From assembly GCA_030591195.1 (NCBI GenBank), contig JAUVBO010000105.1, forward strand, positions 1 through 7,458: a DNA stretch of 7,458 nt. The letters run 5' to 3'. How positions within the stretch are numbered: position 1 is the first letter of the stretch; every line of letters begins with the position of its first letter. Of the stretch, positions 1 through 7,458 are shown piece after piece. This stretch comes from Pseudomonadota bacterium. Its GTDB lineage: Bacteria; Myxococcota; Polyangia; GCA-2747355; JACKDQ01. The notes under the pieces are model-generated. The model worked only from the letters and a program-made list of their open reading frames with translations, was not told the origin of the DNA and did no database searches. The position numbers were made by a program, and so were the translations under genes.

Positions 1-288
1 GCGGCCCAGAGCATCTGCCTGATCGACGTCGAGGGCGAGGTCCGGCCTTGCTCCTATTTCCCGGTCAGCGGCGGCAACGTGCGCGATCGACCGTTCCGTC
101 AGATCTGGGAGCAGAGCGAGCTGTTCCAGGAGCTGCGCGACTTCTCGAGCTACTCGGGCCGCTGCGGTAGCTGCGAGTACCTCAAGGTCTGTGGCGGCTG
201 CCGCGCCCGGGCCTACGCGGTCAGCGGCGACTACCTCGCCGAGGAGCCGTACTGCAGCCACGTGCCGCTGAAGCTGACGCGCCGCTAG
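1..288 (+). CDS. Radical SAM/SPASM protein, C-terminal fragment (AhbC/AhbD/NirJ-like)
   Basis: The 5' part lies outside the window; 95 codons remain in frame 1, ending at TAG 286-288. The radical SAM CxxxCxxC core is therefore not visible. What remains is a SPASM-type auxiliary iron-sulfur domain. C6 and C17 fit the C-x(9-15)-G-x4-C element (G12 then C17), C55-x2-C58-x5-C64-x2-C67 form the second cluster motif, and C85 is the last ligand. The segments [13 protein letters not shown] and [20 protein letters not shown] are typical of the haem-related group: AhbC and AhbD of the sirohaem-dependent haem pathway, and NirJ of haem d1 synthesis. These cytoplasmic enzymes make radical modifications of tetrapyrrole side chains. 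Other SPASM enzymes, such as PqqE-type peptide modifiers, share the cysteine pattern, so the exact substrate is uncertain. The SPASM call is firm; the haem assignment is moderate. Confidence 0.85.
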   Translation, partial: AAQSICLIDVEGEVRPCSYFPVSGGNVRDRPFRQIWEQSELFQELRDFSSYSGRCGSCEYLKVCGGCRARAYAVSGDYLAEEPYCSHVPLKLTRR

Positions 289-302
289 GCCATATGGTCT
301 AG
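285..302 (+). terminator. Terminator-like hairpin over the radical SAM stop codon
   Basis: An 18-base near-perfect palindrome, CTAGGCC-ATAT-GGTCTAG, spans the TAG stop. As RNA it pairs seven positions, one of them a G-U wobble (289/298), around an AUAU loop, and TTTC follows directly. The T-tract is short, so this is a weak terminator candidate or simply a palindrome. It could work in tandem with the hairpin at 311-325. Confidence 0.35.
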
Positions 303-310
303 TTTCGCCA

Positions 311-331
311 CCGCCCTGCGGGCGGATCTTT
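311..331 (+). terminator. Candidate intrinsic terminator after the radical SAM gene
   Basis: CCGCCC (311-316), loop TGC, GGGCGG (320-325) form a perfect six-pair GC stem, followed by ATCTTT. It begins 22 bases after the stop codon, where a rho-independent terminator would be expected. The U-tract is interrupted and short, so efficiency is uncertain. Confidence 0.5.
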
Positions 332-371
332 CGGACGGGAAACAGGCGAGGCGAGGCGGGCGGAGTCGGCA

Positions 372-524
372 GCGACAATCTCGCTCGGACTCGGAGGGTG
401 AGCGGTCACCCCGGCAGTTCACGCGACAATCTCGCTCGAGCTCGGAGGGTGAGCCGTCACCCCGGCAGTTCGCGCGACAATCTCGCTCGAGCTCGGAGGG
501 TGAGCCGTCACCCCGGCAGTTCGC
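372..524. repeat. Three tandem 51-bp repeats with internal hairpin
   Basis: Copies start at 372, 423 and 474, with a period of exactly 51 bp and no spacers. Copies 2 and 3 are identical; copy 1 differs at four positions. Each unit contains CTCGCTCGAGCTCGG (copy 1: CTCGCTCGGACTCGG) and then GGGTGA-NNNN-TCACCC, a perfect six-pair stem with a four-base loop. The loop is GCGG in copy 1 and GCCG in copies 2 and 3, so the stem is kept while the loop varies. The array sits at a convergent gene junction, a usual place for intergenic repeats of the REP/BIME kind. It is not a CRISPR array because there are no unique spacers. Its role is unknown; possibilities are transcript 3'-end protection, termination or a protein-binding site. 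Confidence 0.9.
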
Positions 525-598
525 GCACTCTCGGAATGCAGCGAAGCGTACAGTGCGGCCGGCGACGGGGAATCAGGCACTTGGAGGGAAGTATCAGG

Positions 599-2203
599 CT
601 AGGGCGCGTCGCCGCTGACGTGGGTCCGCCGGGCCCAGTCGGCGAGGTTCTTCTTGGTGATCTTGCCCGAGGTGGTCTTCGGCAGCGAGGTGAGGAACGT
701 GACCAGCTTTGGGACCATGAACGGCTCGAGCCGCTGGGCGCAGAAGCGGACCACGTCGCGCGGCTGGTAGTCCTTCTCGCCGCTGAGCACGACGTAGGCC
801 TTGATCGCCTGGCCGAGGATCTCATCGGGCACGCCGACCACCGCCACCTCCTTGACGCCGGCCATGGTGTAGATCGCGTTCTCGACCTCCTTCGGCGAGA
901 CCTTCTCGCCGCGGCTCTTGATGACGTCGTCGATGCGCGAGACGAAGTAGAGGTAGCCCTCGGCGTCCTGCTTGAACAGGTCGCCGGTGTGGAGCCATTG
1001 CTCGCCCGGGAGCTCGCCCGGCTTGAGCCGCTCGTTGGTGGCCGCGGGCTTTTCCCAGTAGCCCTTCATCACCTGTGGGCCGCGGATCACCAGCTCGCCG
1101 ACGGTGTTCGGCGGCAGGCGCGAGCCGCTGCCGTCGAGGATGAAGGCCTCGAGGTTCGGCATCGCCCGGCCCACCGAGTCGGGCCGCCGGGCGAGCTCGT
1201 CGGGCGGCAGGTAGCAGACCCGCTTGCACTCGGTCAGCCCATACATCGAGAAGATCCGCGCGTCGGGCATGATCGCCCTCAGCGTCTCGATGTGGCTGCT
1301 CGACAGCGCCGCGGCGGTGTTGGTGGTGTACCTGACGCCCTCGAGCCGGAGCCCCTTGTGGGCGAAGGTCTTGAGGATCGAGACCATCGTCGGCACCACC
1401 GGGAAGCCCGTGACCCGCTCCTGCTCGATCAGCTTGAGGATCGGTGATGGGTAGTTGAACGAGCGCTCGAGCACCAGCGTACCGCCGAACTGGTTGACCA
1501 TCAGCCACTGGTAGAGGCCGTAGTCGAAGGACATCGGCAGCACGTTGAGCACAATGTCATCGGGCGCGTTGCCGAGGTAGCTGGTGATCGACTCGGCGGC
1601 CGAGACCATGTTGAGGTGGGTCAGCATCACCCCCTTCGGGTCGCCGGTGGTGCCCGAGGTGTAGATCACCGCCGCCAGGTCGAGGGGGATGTTGACCGCT
1701 GCCCGCCGCGCGCCGCTGGCGGCTGCGAGGGCCTGCTCGAAGCTGTCTAGCGCGACCTTGCCGATGCTGGCGTGGGCCGGGTCGTCGCTGTCGTTCTCCA
1801 TCACCAGCAGCGCGTGCTGCAGGTGGGGCGTGCGGGGGAAGACGTCGACGAAGATCCGCTCGAGCAGGTGGTCGGTGATCACCACCTTCGCCCGGCAGTC
1901 GTTGAGCATGTAGGTCAGCTTGGCGACCTTGGTCTGGGCGTTGATCACGCTGAAGACGGCGTCGGCCTTGAGGATGCCGAAGATCGACAGGCAGGTCTCG
2001 ACCGAGTTGTCGAGGTAGACCACCACCCGATCGCCCCGGGCCACGCCGCGCTCGGTGAGGGCCCAGGCGAGGCGGGTCGAGAGCTGGTCGACCTCGCGCC
2101 AGCTCAACCTCCGGTCCTTGAAGATCAGCGCCGTCTGGTCCGGGTGCTGCTCGACGTTGCGCACGAGGTACTCGTGCAGGAGACTGACCTGGCTGACGTT
2201 CAT
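599..2203 (-). CDS. AMP-forming acyl/aminoacyl ligase (ANL superfamily), exosortase A-associated type
   Basis: The 534-residue protein is full length for a stand-alone ANL enzyme. It should activate a carboxylic acid with ATP to the acyl-AMP and pass it to a phosphopantetheine thiol, most likely that of the ACP encoded just upstream. Core motifs in order: A3 P-loop YTSGTTGDPKGVMLTH (181-196), A4 FDYG (226-229), A5 MYGLTE (320-325), A7 LHTGD (404-408), hinge and A8 SRIDDVIKSRGEKVSPKEVE (422-441), and A10 PKTTSGKITK with the catalytic Lys514. There is no signal peptide or membrane segment, so it is cytoplasmic. Asp227 in FDYG aligns with GrsA Asp235, which holds the substrate amino group in NRPS adenylation domains; fatty acyl-CoA ligases usually lack it. 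I infer an amino acid substrate. Overall it resembles the family named acyl-CoA ligase, exosortase A system-associated. The start ATG (2203-2201) overlaps the ACP stop as ATGA, so translation is probably coupled. The stop is TAG at 601-599. Confidence 0.88.
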   Translation of the reverse strand: MNVSQVSLLHEYLVRNVEQHPDQTALIFKDRRLSWREVDQLSTRLAWALTERGVARGDRVVVYLDNSVETCLSIFGILKADAVFSVINAQTKVAKLTYMLNDCRAKVVITDHLLERIFVDVFPRTPHLQHALLVMENDSDDPAHASIGKVALDSFEQALAAASGARRAAVNIPLDLAAVIYTSGTTGDPKGVMLTHLNMVSAAESITSYLGNAPDDIVLNVLPMSFDYGLYQWLMVNQFGGTLVLERSFNYPSPILKLIEQERVTGFPVVPTMVSILKTFAHKGLRLEGVRYTTNTAAALSSSHIETLRAIMPDARIFSMYGLTECKRVCYLPPDELARRPDSVGRAMPNLEAFILDGSGSRLPPNTVGELVIRGPQVMKGYWEKPAATNERLKPGELPGEQWLHTGDLFKQDAEGYLYFVSRIDDVIKSRGEKVSPKEVENAIYTMAGVKEVAVVGVPDEILGQAIKAYVVLSGEKDYQPRDVVRFCAQRLEPFMVPKLVTFLTSLPKTTSGKITKKNLADWARRTHVSGDAP

Positions 2204-2445
2204 CCCCGATGGCTCTCGATGTACTGGACCATCCCGGCGACGGTGTCGAAGTTCTCTGGCGTGGCGTCGTCGTTGTCGACCTCGAAGCCGAAGGTCTCTT
2301 CGATGAAGAGGATCAGCTCGAGCGCCCGGGCCGAGTCGACGATGTGGGCCCGCTCGAGCGAGACGTCGTCCTTGAGCGACGCCCCGTCCTCGCCGTCGAG
2401 GAAGTTATCGAGGATGAAGGTTCTGACCTGCGCGCGAATGTTCAT
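2200..2445 (-). CDS. Stand-alone acyl/peptidyl carrier protein
   Basis: An 81-residue acidic protein with the four-helix carrier protein pattern. The phosphopantetheine site is Ser38 in HIVDSARALELILFIEETFG (34-53). The usual Gly before I-x-D-S is replaced by His34, while the Asp-Ser pair and the following LELI helix are kept. The C-terminal part TPENFDTVAGMVQYIE (62-77) is typical of discrete carriers paired with ANL ligases. It would carry an acyl or aminoacyl group as a thioester in the cytoplasm after modification by a phosphopantetheinyl transferase, which is not in this window. It is the first gene of the minus-strand operon and overlaps the ligase by four bases, so the ligase is the obvious loading enzyme. 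A clear Shine-Dalgarno, GAGGGGG (2460-2454), lies eight bases before the ATG. Confidence 0.9.
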   Translation of the reverse strand: MNIRAQVRTFILDNFLDGEDGASLKDDVSLERAHIVDSARALELILFIEETFGFEVDNDDATPENFDTVAGMVQYIESHRG

Positions 2446-2453
2446 GCAGCGGA

Positions 2454-2460
2454 CCCCCTC
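2454..2460 (-). promoter_or_regulatory. Ribosome binding site of the ACP gene
   Basis: GAGGGGG on the minus strand, eight bases before the ATG at 2445-2443. It fixes the ACP start. Confidence 0.6.
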
Positions 2461-2482
2461 AGAGCGAGTTGAGCAACGTCAG

Positions 2483-2511
2483 AGTATGAGGTGAACCCGA
2501 TTGCGGTTCAA
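2483..2511 (-). promoter_or_regulatory. Candidate sigma-70 type promoter for the ACP-ligase operon
   Basis: On the minus strand, TTGAAC (2511-2506) and CATACT (2488-2483) each match four of six consensus bases and are exactly 17 bases apart. Transcription would start near 2476, giving a leader of about 30 bases. The -35 box overlaps both palindromes at 2492-2515. Confidence 0.45.
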
Positions 2512-2515
2512 CCGC
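2492..2515. promoter_or_regulatory. Overlapping palindromes, candidate operator between divergent genes
   Basis: Two perfect inverted repeats share one arm: TGAACC-N7-GGTTCA (2492-2497/2505-2510) and GCGGTT-C-AACCGC (2503-2508/2510-2515). They lie in the 108-bp divergent region and cover the candidate -35 boxes of both directions. A regulator binding here could control the ligase operon and the decarboxylase together. No such regulator is encoded nearby. Confidence 0.4.
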
Positions 2516-2527
2516 GTGTGCTAGGAT
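2501..2527 (+). promoter_or_regulatory. Weak candidate promoter for the decarboxylase gene
   Basis: TTGCGG (2501-2506) and TAGGAT (2522-2527) resemble -35 and -10 boxes, but the spacer is only 15 bases. The start would fall near 2534, about 20 bases before the ATG. It overlaps the opposing promoter and the palindromes. Confidence 0.3.
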
Positions 2528-2542
2528 CGCGCAGACTGCACC

Positions 2543-2553
2543 GGGGGGGGCGG
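2543..2553 (+). promoter_or_regulatory. G-tract ribosome binding site of the decarboxylase
   Basis: Eight consecutive G (2543-2550) followed by CGG directly precede the ATG at 2554. No better Shine-Dalgarno is present. The homopolymer run is unusual and could vary in length. Confidence 0.45.
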
Positions 2554-3792
2554 ATGAACACCGAGAGCTTCGACTTCGAGGCGCTGGCCAGCCAGCACGG
2601 CACGCCCTACTACCTATACGATATGGATCAGGCGCTCGAGCACCTCGGGCGCCTCAAGGCCCACCTGCCGTCCACAGTGGACGTGATCTACGCGATCAAG
2701 GCCAACCCCAACCGGGCGGTGCTCGAGGCGTTCCACGGTCAGATCGCCGGGCTGGACATCTCGTCGATCGGCGAGCTCGACCTGGCGGCGCCCGCCGGGT
2801 TCGGCGCCTCGGTAATGAGCTTCGCCGGACCGGGCAAGACCGACGCCGAGCTACGCCGGGCGATCGAGGCCGAGGTCCACCTGCTGAGCGTCGAGTCGCA
2901 CCACGAGCTCGAGCGGTTGATCCGGCTGGCGGCGGAGCTCGACCGCTGCGTCAAGGTGACGATCCGGATCAACCCGCTGTCGATCCCGAACGCCTTCAAC
3001 ATGAAGATGGGCGGTCGCCCGTCCCAGTTCGGCGTGCCGGAGGAGGACGTCGATCCGACCTTGGCCCTGGCGAGCCAGAGCGAGCGGATCCGGTTGCAGG
3101 GGATCCACATCTACTCGGGAACCCAGTGCCTCGACGTCGACGCGATCATCGAGAACGTCGAGCAGACGCTGCAGATCGGCGCCCGGGTCGCGGGCGAGCA
3201 CGACCTGCACCCGCGGGTGATCAACCTCGGCGGTGGCTTTGGCGTGCCCTACTTCCCCGGCCAGCAGGCGATGGACGTCGACGAGCTCTCCCGGCGGCTC
3301 GGCGAGTCGATCACCAGGTTTCACCAGGGCGAGCCGCGCTACCGGGACGCCCGCTACATCCTCGAGCTCGGGCGCTTCCTGATCGGCTTCTTCGGCGTCT
3401 ATGTCACCCGGGTCCTCGACATCAAGGAGACTCGCGACAAGCGCTTCGTCGTGATGGACGGCGGCATGCACCACTGCTTCGCCGCCACCGGAAACTTCGG
3501 CCAGCTGATCAAGAAGAACTACGTCGTCGACAACCTCAGCCGTGGCGAGGCCGAGGCGCTGAAGTACGAGCTGGTCGGACCGCTCTGCACGCCGCTGGAC
3601 TCGATGGCCCGAGCGATCCAGATCCCCCACGCCGAGGTCGGCGATCTGCTCTGTTTTCGCAACTGCGGCGCCTACTGCTACACCGCCAGCCCGCTGCTGT
3701 TCCTCGGCCACGACACGCCGCCCGAGCTGGTCCGTGCGGGGGGTGAGATCTCCGTCGCTCGCGCCAGCCGCCCGGCCACCGATTTTGTCTGA
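2554..3792 (+). CDS. PLP-dependent fold-III decarboxylase, exosortase A-associated / BtrK-like
   Basis: The 412-residue protein has the alanine racemase-like barrel plus beta domain of the diaminopimelate/ornithine decarboxylase family, at about the usual length. Visible landmarks: the PLP-binding Lys49 in YAIKANPN (46-53); HIYSGTQ (185-191); the phosphate-binding loop GGGFG (226-230); ELGR (271-274); the catalytic Cys345 in GPLCTPLD (342-349); and NCGAYCYTASP (370-380) with the active-site Tyr374. It should remove a carboxylate from an amino acid in the cytoplasm. The GPLCTPLD and GAYCYTASPLLFLGHD stretches resemble the family called pyridoxal-dependent decarboxylase, exosortase A system-associated, and BtrK, which decarboxylates glutamate while bound to a carrier protein. 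With a ligase and an ACP divergent next door, an ACP-tethered substrate is likely; this is inference. LysA is less likely given the neighbours. The frame is open upstream to a GTG at 2491, but I chose the ATG at 2554 because a G-tract ribosome site precedes it and the promoter would lie inside the longer form. Confidence 0.88.
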   Translation: MNTESFDFEALASQHGTPYYLYDMDQALEHLGRLKAHLPSTVDVIYAIKANPNRAVLEAFHGQIAGLDISSIGELDLAAPAGFGASVMSFAGPGKTDAELRRAIEAEVHLLSVESHHELERLIRLAAELDRCVKVTIRINPLSIPNAFNMKMGGRPSQFGVPEEDVDPTLALASQSERIRLQGIHIYSGTQCLDVDAIIENVEQTLQIGARVAGEHDLHPRVINLGGGFGVPYFPGQQAMDVDELSRRLGESITRFHQGEPRYRDARYILELGRFLIGFFGVYVTRVLDIKETRDKRFVVMDGGMHHCFAATGNFGQLIKKNYVVDNLSRGEAEALKYELVGPLCTPLDSMARAIQIPHAEVGDLLCFRNCGAYCYTASPLLFLGHDTPPELVRAGGEISVARASRPATDFV

Positions 3793-3904
3793 GCATTCGC
3801 GTGGTTTGCCCTGGGCGCAGGTCCGTAACGTTCCCTGTCCCGGCCGAGTATGCTAACCACGATCCGGGACTGACTCGCGTGTCAAGCACTGGTGAAGGGG
3901 TGGG
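3793..3904 (+). other. Gap between decarboxylase and histidine kinase
   Basis: These 112 bases show the kinase ribosome site GAAGGGG (3894-3900) and a lone -10-like TATGCT (3849-3854) without a matching -35. There is no hairpin strong enough to call a terminator. Read-through from the decarboxylase or an own promoter are both possible. Confidence 0.4.
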
Positions 3905-6277
<2,373 letters not shown>

Positions 6278-6292
6278 GCAGCTGCCCTAGGG
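6278..6292. other. Two abutting palindromes in a nine-base convergent junction
   Basis: GCAGCTGC (6278-6285) and CCCTAGGG (6285-6292) meet between the kinase stop and the stop of the minus-strand lipoprotein. They are too short and lack a T-tract, so I do not call a terminator. Transcripts of both genes probably end inside the opposing gene. Confidence 0.4.
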
Positions 6293-6892
6293 GGGACAGA
6301 CGAAGCCGTGGTCCTGGCCCGGGGTGATCTCCCAGCCATCGAGCGGCGTGAGGCTCTCGCGCTGGTCGACGCTGCCGTCGCAGTAGCGCACGAGCGCCAC
6401 CGTGCCGGGAAGCTGGGTGGCCGAGGTGCTGATCACCACGCCGGTCTGGCGGAAGGCGCAGTCGGTGGCGCAGGCGCACCAGTCGCAGCTCGAGGCCTCG
6501 TTGGGATCTGTCGACAGCATCTTGACGCCGATCCCGGAGGCATGCAGCAGCTGCAGCGGGTGGTCCTCGCCCACCGCGCGGAAGGCGAGCTTGGCGCCGG
6601 CCGGCTGATCGAAGCTGTAGTGCCAGCCGCTGTCGTGTCGCTCGTAGACCGGCCGGCCGAGGCGCTCGACCACCACGCAGGCGCCGGCGCCATCGAGCTC
6701 CCGGCGGAAGCAGCGATCACTGCCGCAGTCGGTCCCCGCCGGGTCGACCGGGGCAGGCGTTGGCCCCGACCCGGCTTGGCCCGGGTCCACCCGCGGTGTG
6801 GGCACCGGCACCATCGGCGTGTCGCCGGCACAGCCAGCAGACAACCAAAGGGCCGCAAGGGTTGTCACGAGAAAGTCATTTTTGCTCATCAT
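6287..6892 (-). CDS. Small cysteine-rich lipoprotein of unknown function
   Basis: I do not recognise the family. The 201-residue product starts with a lipoprotein signal ending in LSAGC (lipidated Cys21). A Pro/Gly-rich linker (22-54) follows and then a globular part of about 145 residues. Nine further cysteines (56, 61, 72, 136, 139, 141, 145, 171, 199) include the cluster CDWCACATDC (136-145). In an exported protein these would most likely form disulfides, though metal binding is possible; the odd number leaves one unpaired or binding something. Residues 72-110 read like a small beta domain. The start is ambiguous: ATG at 6892 or 6889, preceded by AGGGAGTGGGA, or GTG at 6898, preceded by GAGGGG. 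I chose 6892; all give the same mature protein. It is convergent with the kinase gene, with nine bases between the stops, and divergent from the next lipoprotein. Confidence 0.75.
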   Translation of the reverse strand: MMSKNDFLVTTLAALWLSAGCAGDTPMVPVPTPRVDPGQAGSGPTPAPVDPAGTDCGSDRCFRRELDGAGACVVVERLGRPVYERHDSGWHYSFDQPAGAKLAFRAVGEDHPLQLLHASGIGVKMLSTDPNEASSCDWCACATDCAFRQTGVVISTSATQLPGTVALVRYCDGSVDQRESLTPLDGWEITPGQDHGFVCPP

Positions 6893-7084
6893 TCCCACTC
6901 CCTATCCCCTCTCATAGCAAGAGCCGATCCTGTTGGTGGGATCAAGAAAAACAGCCACTTGGAGACGCCGCCGCGTTTCAGGTGAGGTGTCTGGTCCCTG
7001 ACGCCTGCCAACGGCTGGTTGCAGGTGCTGTTTCGGCGCCCGGGCTGGTGATGTAAGTTGCCGCTCGGGCTGAAGGAGGCACTG
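6893..7084. promoter_or_regulatory. Divergent region between two lipoprotein genes
   Basis: These 192 bases hold the upstream regions of both lipoproteins. For the minus strand, an extended -10-like TGC-TATGAG (6916-6908) has no well-placed -35. Nearby is the inverted repeat GATCC-N8-GGATC (6926-6930/6939-6943). Towards the plus gene, CCTGC(C)AAC-GGCTG-GTTGCAGG (7004-7025) can form an eight-pair stem with one bulge. AAGGAGG (7073-7079) is a strong ribosome site for the gene at 7085. I see no convincing plus-strand promoter. Confidence 0.4.
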
Positions 7085-7458
7085 ATGAGGCGTCTGGATG
7101 ATTCGAGACCGGTGCGCGCGGTGGCGGCGGCGCCGCTCCTGGGACTGGTGCTGCTCGTGGCAGCCTGCTGGTCGGACGATGATGCGCCGGCCGTCGACAG
7201 CGTGGCGCAGCCGGCGGATGCTGCCGTTGACCAGGCGTCTGCAGACAGTGGCGCTGACGGCGTGGCCGACAGCGAGCCCGACGGGGCCGGGCCACTACCG
7301 GCGCACTGCAACCCGCTGAGCGCCGACCACTGCCTGTTGCCCTGGCCGTCGAGTTTTTACCTCGAGCAGGATGCGGCGACCAAGACCGGCTTCCGGGTCA
7401 GCTACCCGGAGCAGGCGATGCCGGCCAACCGCAGCGGCAAGCAGATCGACCCGAAGCC
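7085..7458 (+). CDS. Lipoprotein with acidic linker, N-terminal part of a larger protein
   Basis: The reading frame runs off the window end; 124 codons are visible. The N-terminus MRRLDDSRPVR and a hydrophobic stretch lead to the lipobox LVAAC (lipidated Cys28). Trp at +2, not Asp, suggests the outer membrane. Residues 29-72 are a low-complexity Asp/Ala/Ser/Gly tether. The first folded part holds CNPLSADHCLLPWPSSFYLE (75-94) and TGFRVSYPEQAMPANRSG (101-118). From memory this resembles the start of large secreted proteins of deltaproteobacteria, where a C-x7-CLLPFPS motif is followed by a TG-x-R...P-x-N-x-x-G segment. They are mostly annotated hypothetical, some as lipase-like. That link is a tentative recollection. 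The start is well supported by AGGAGG five bases before the ATG. The function is not determinable from this fragment. Confidence 0.8.
   Translation, partial: MRRLDDSRPVRAVAAAPLLGLVLLVAACWSDDDAPAVDSVAQPADAAVDQASADSGADGVADSEPDGAGPLPAHCNPLSADHCLLPWPSSFYLEQDAATKTGFRVSYPEQAMPANRSGKQIDPK

Larger units (their letters stand above)
289..598. other. Gene-free convergent junction with hairpins and tandem repeats
   Basis: This stretch lies between the ends of the plus-strand radical SAM gene and the minus-strand ligase gene. It holds the two terminator-like hairpins and the 51-bp repeat array. A purine-rich, GC-rich patch (about 335-371) links hairpin and repeats, and includes a degenerate echo of the repeat junction (CGGCAG followed by CGACAATC, lacking six bases). 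At 525-598 I see no gene and no clear terminator for the ligase. A plus-strand reading frame is open through the repeats, but only because the unit is a multiple of three. It has no ribosome binding site and runs antisense into the ligase, so I do not call it. Confidence 0.7.

Noticed and set aside
372..524. CRISPR-like array
   Set aside because: The repeats abut with no unique spacers, and no cas gene is present.
398..1447. Plus-strand frame of 349 codons beginning inside the repeats
   Set aside because: It is antisense to the ligase for most of its length, has no ribosome site and matches no family. It stays open only because of GC-rich codon bias and a repeat unit divisible by three.
2491..2553. 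N-terminal extension of the decarboxylase from GTG 2491
   Set aside because: The extra 21 residues do not look like the family, and the divergent promoter and G-tract ribosome site lie within them.
3805..3816. GCCC-T-GGGC hairpin after the decarboxylase as a terminator
   Set aside because: Only four pairs, a one-base loop and no T-tract; too weak to terminate.
6889..7311. Minus-strand frame opposite the second lipoprotein
   Set aside because: It is antisense to a gene with a strong ribosome site and lipobox, and its translation has no recognisable features.

Overview
The window is a GC-rich (roughly two thirds G+C by eye), densely coded bacterial segment. Two lipoproteins with acidic or proline-rich linkers, a multi-domain hybrid histidine kinase and strong G/C third-position bias suggest a free-living Gram-negative of the Myxococcota/deltaproteobacterial kind. 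This is inference; no rRNA or marker gene is present to prove it.

Layout. (1) 1-288: the C-terminal end of a radical SAM/SPASM enzyme, closest in motif to the AhbC/AhbD/NirJ haem-modifying group. (2) 289-598: a gene-free convergent junction holding two terminator-like hairpins and three tandem 51-bp repeats, each carrying a GGGTGA/TCACCC hairpin. (3) 599-2445, minus strand: a two-gene operon, ACP then AMP-forming ligase, overlapping by ATGA. (4) 2446-2553: a compact divergent promoter region with overlapping palindromes. (5) 2554-3792, plus strand: a PLP-dependent fold-III decarboxylase. (6) 3905-6277, plus strand: a membrane-bound hybrid sensor histidine kinase with two receiver domains. (7) 6287-6892, minus strand: a small cysteine-rich lipoprotein of unknown function, convergent with the kinase. 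(8) 7085-7458, plus strand: the start of a second lipoprotein, cut by the window end.

The core is the ligase/ACP/decarboxylase trio. These proteins look like the families annotated as 'exosortase A system-associated' ligase and decarboxylase. They also match the logic of VinN/VinL/VinO (vicenistatin) and BtrI/BtrK (butirosin), in which an amino acid is loaded on a stand-alone ACP and decarboxylated while tethered. The ligase carries an FDYG A4 motif whose Asp aligns with the amino-group-binding Asp of NRPS adenylation domains. That makes an amino acid substrate more likely than a fatty acid. I infer that the trio makes an ACP-bound amine building block for a product encoded outside the window. 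The kinase may be a separate transcription unit and has no visible functional link to the trio.
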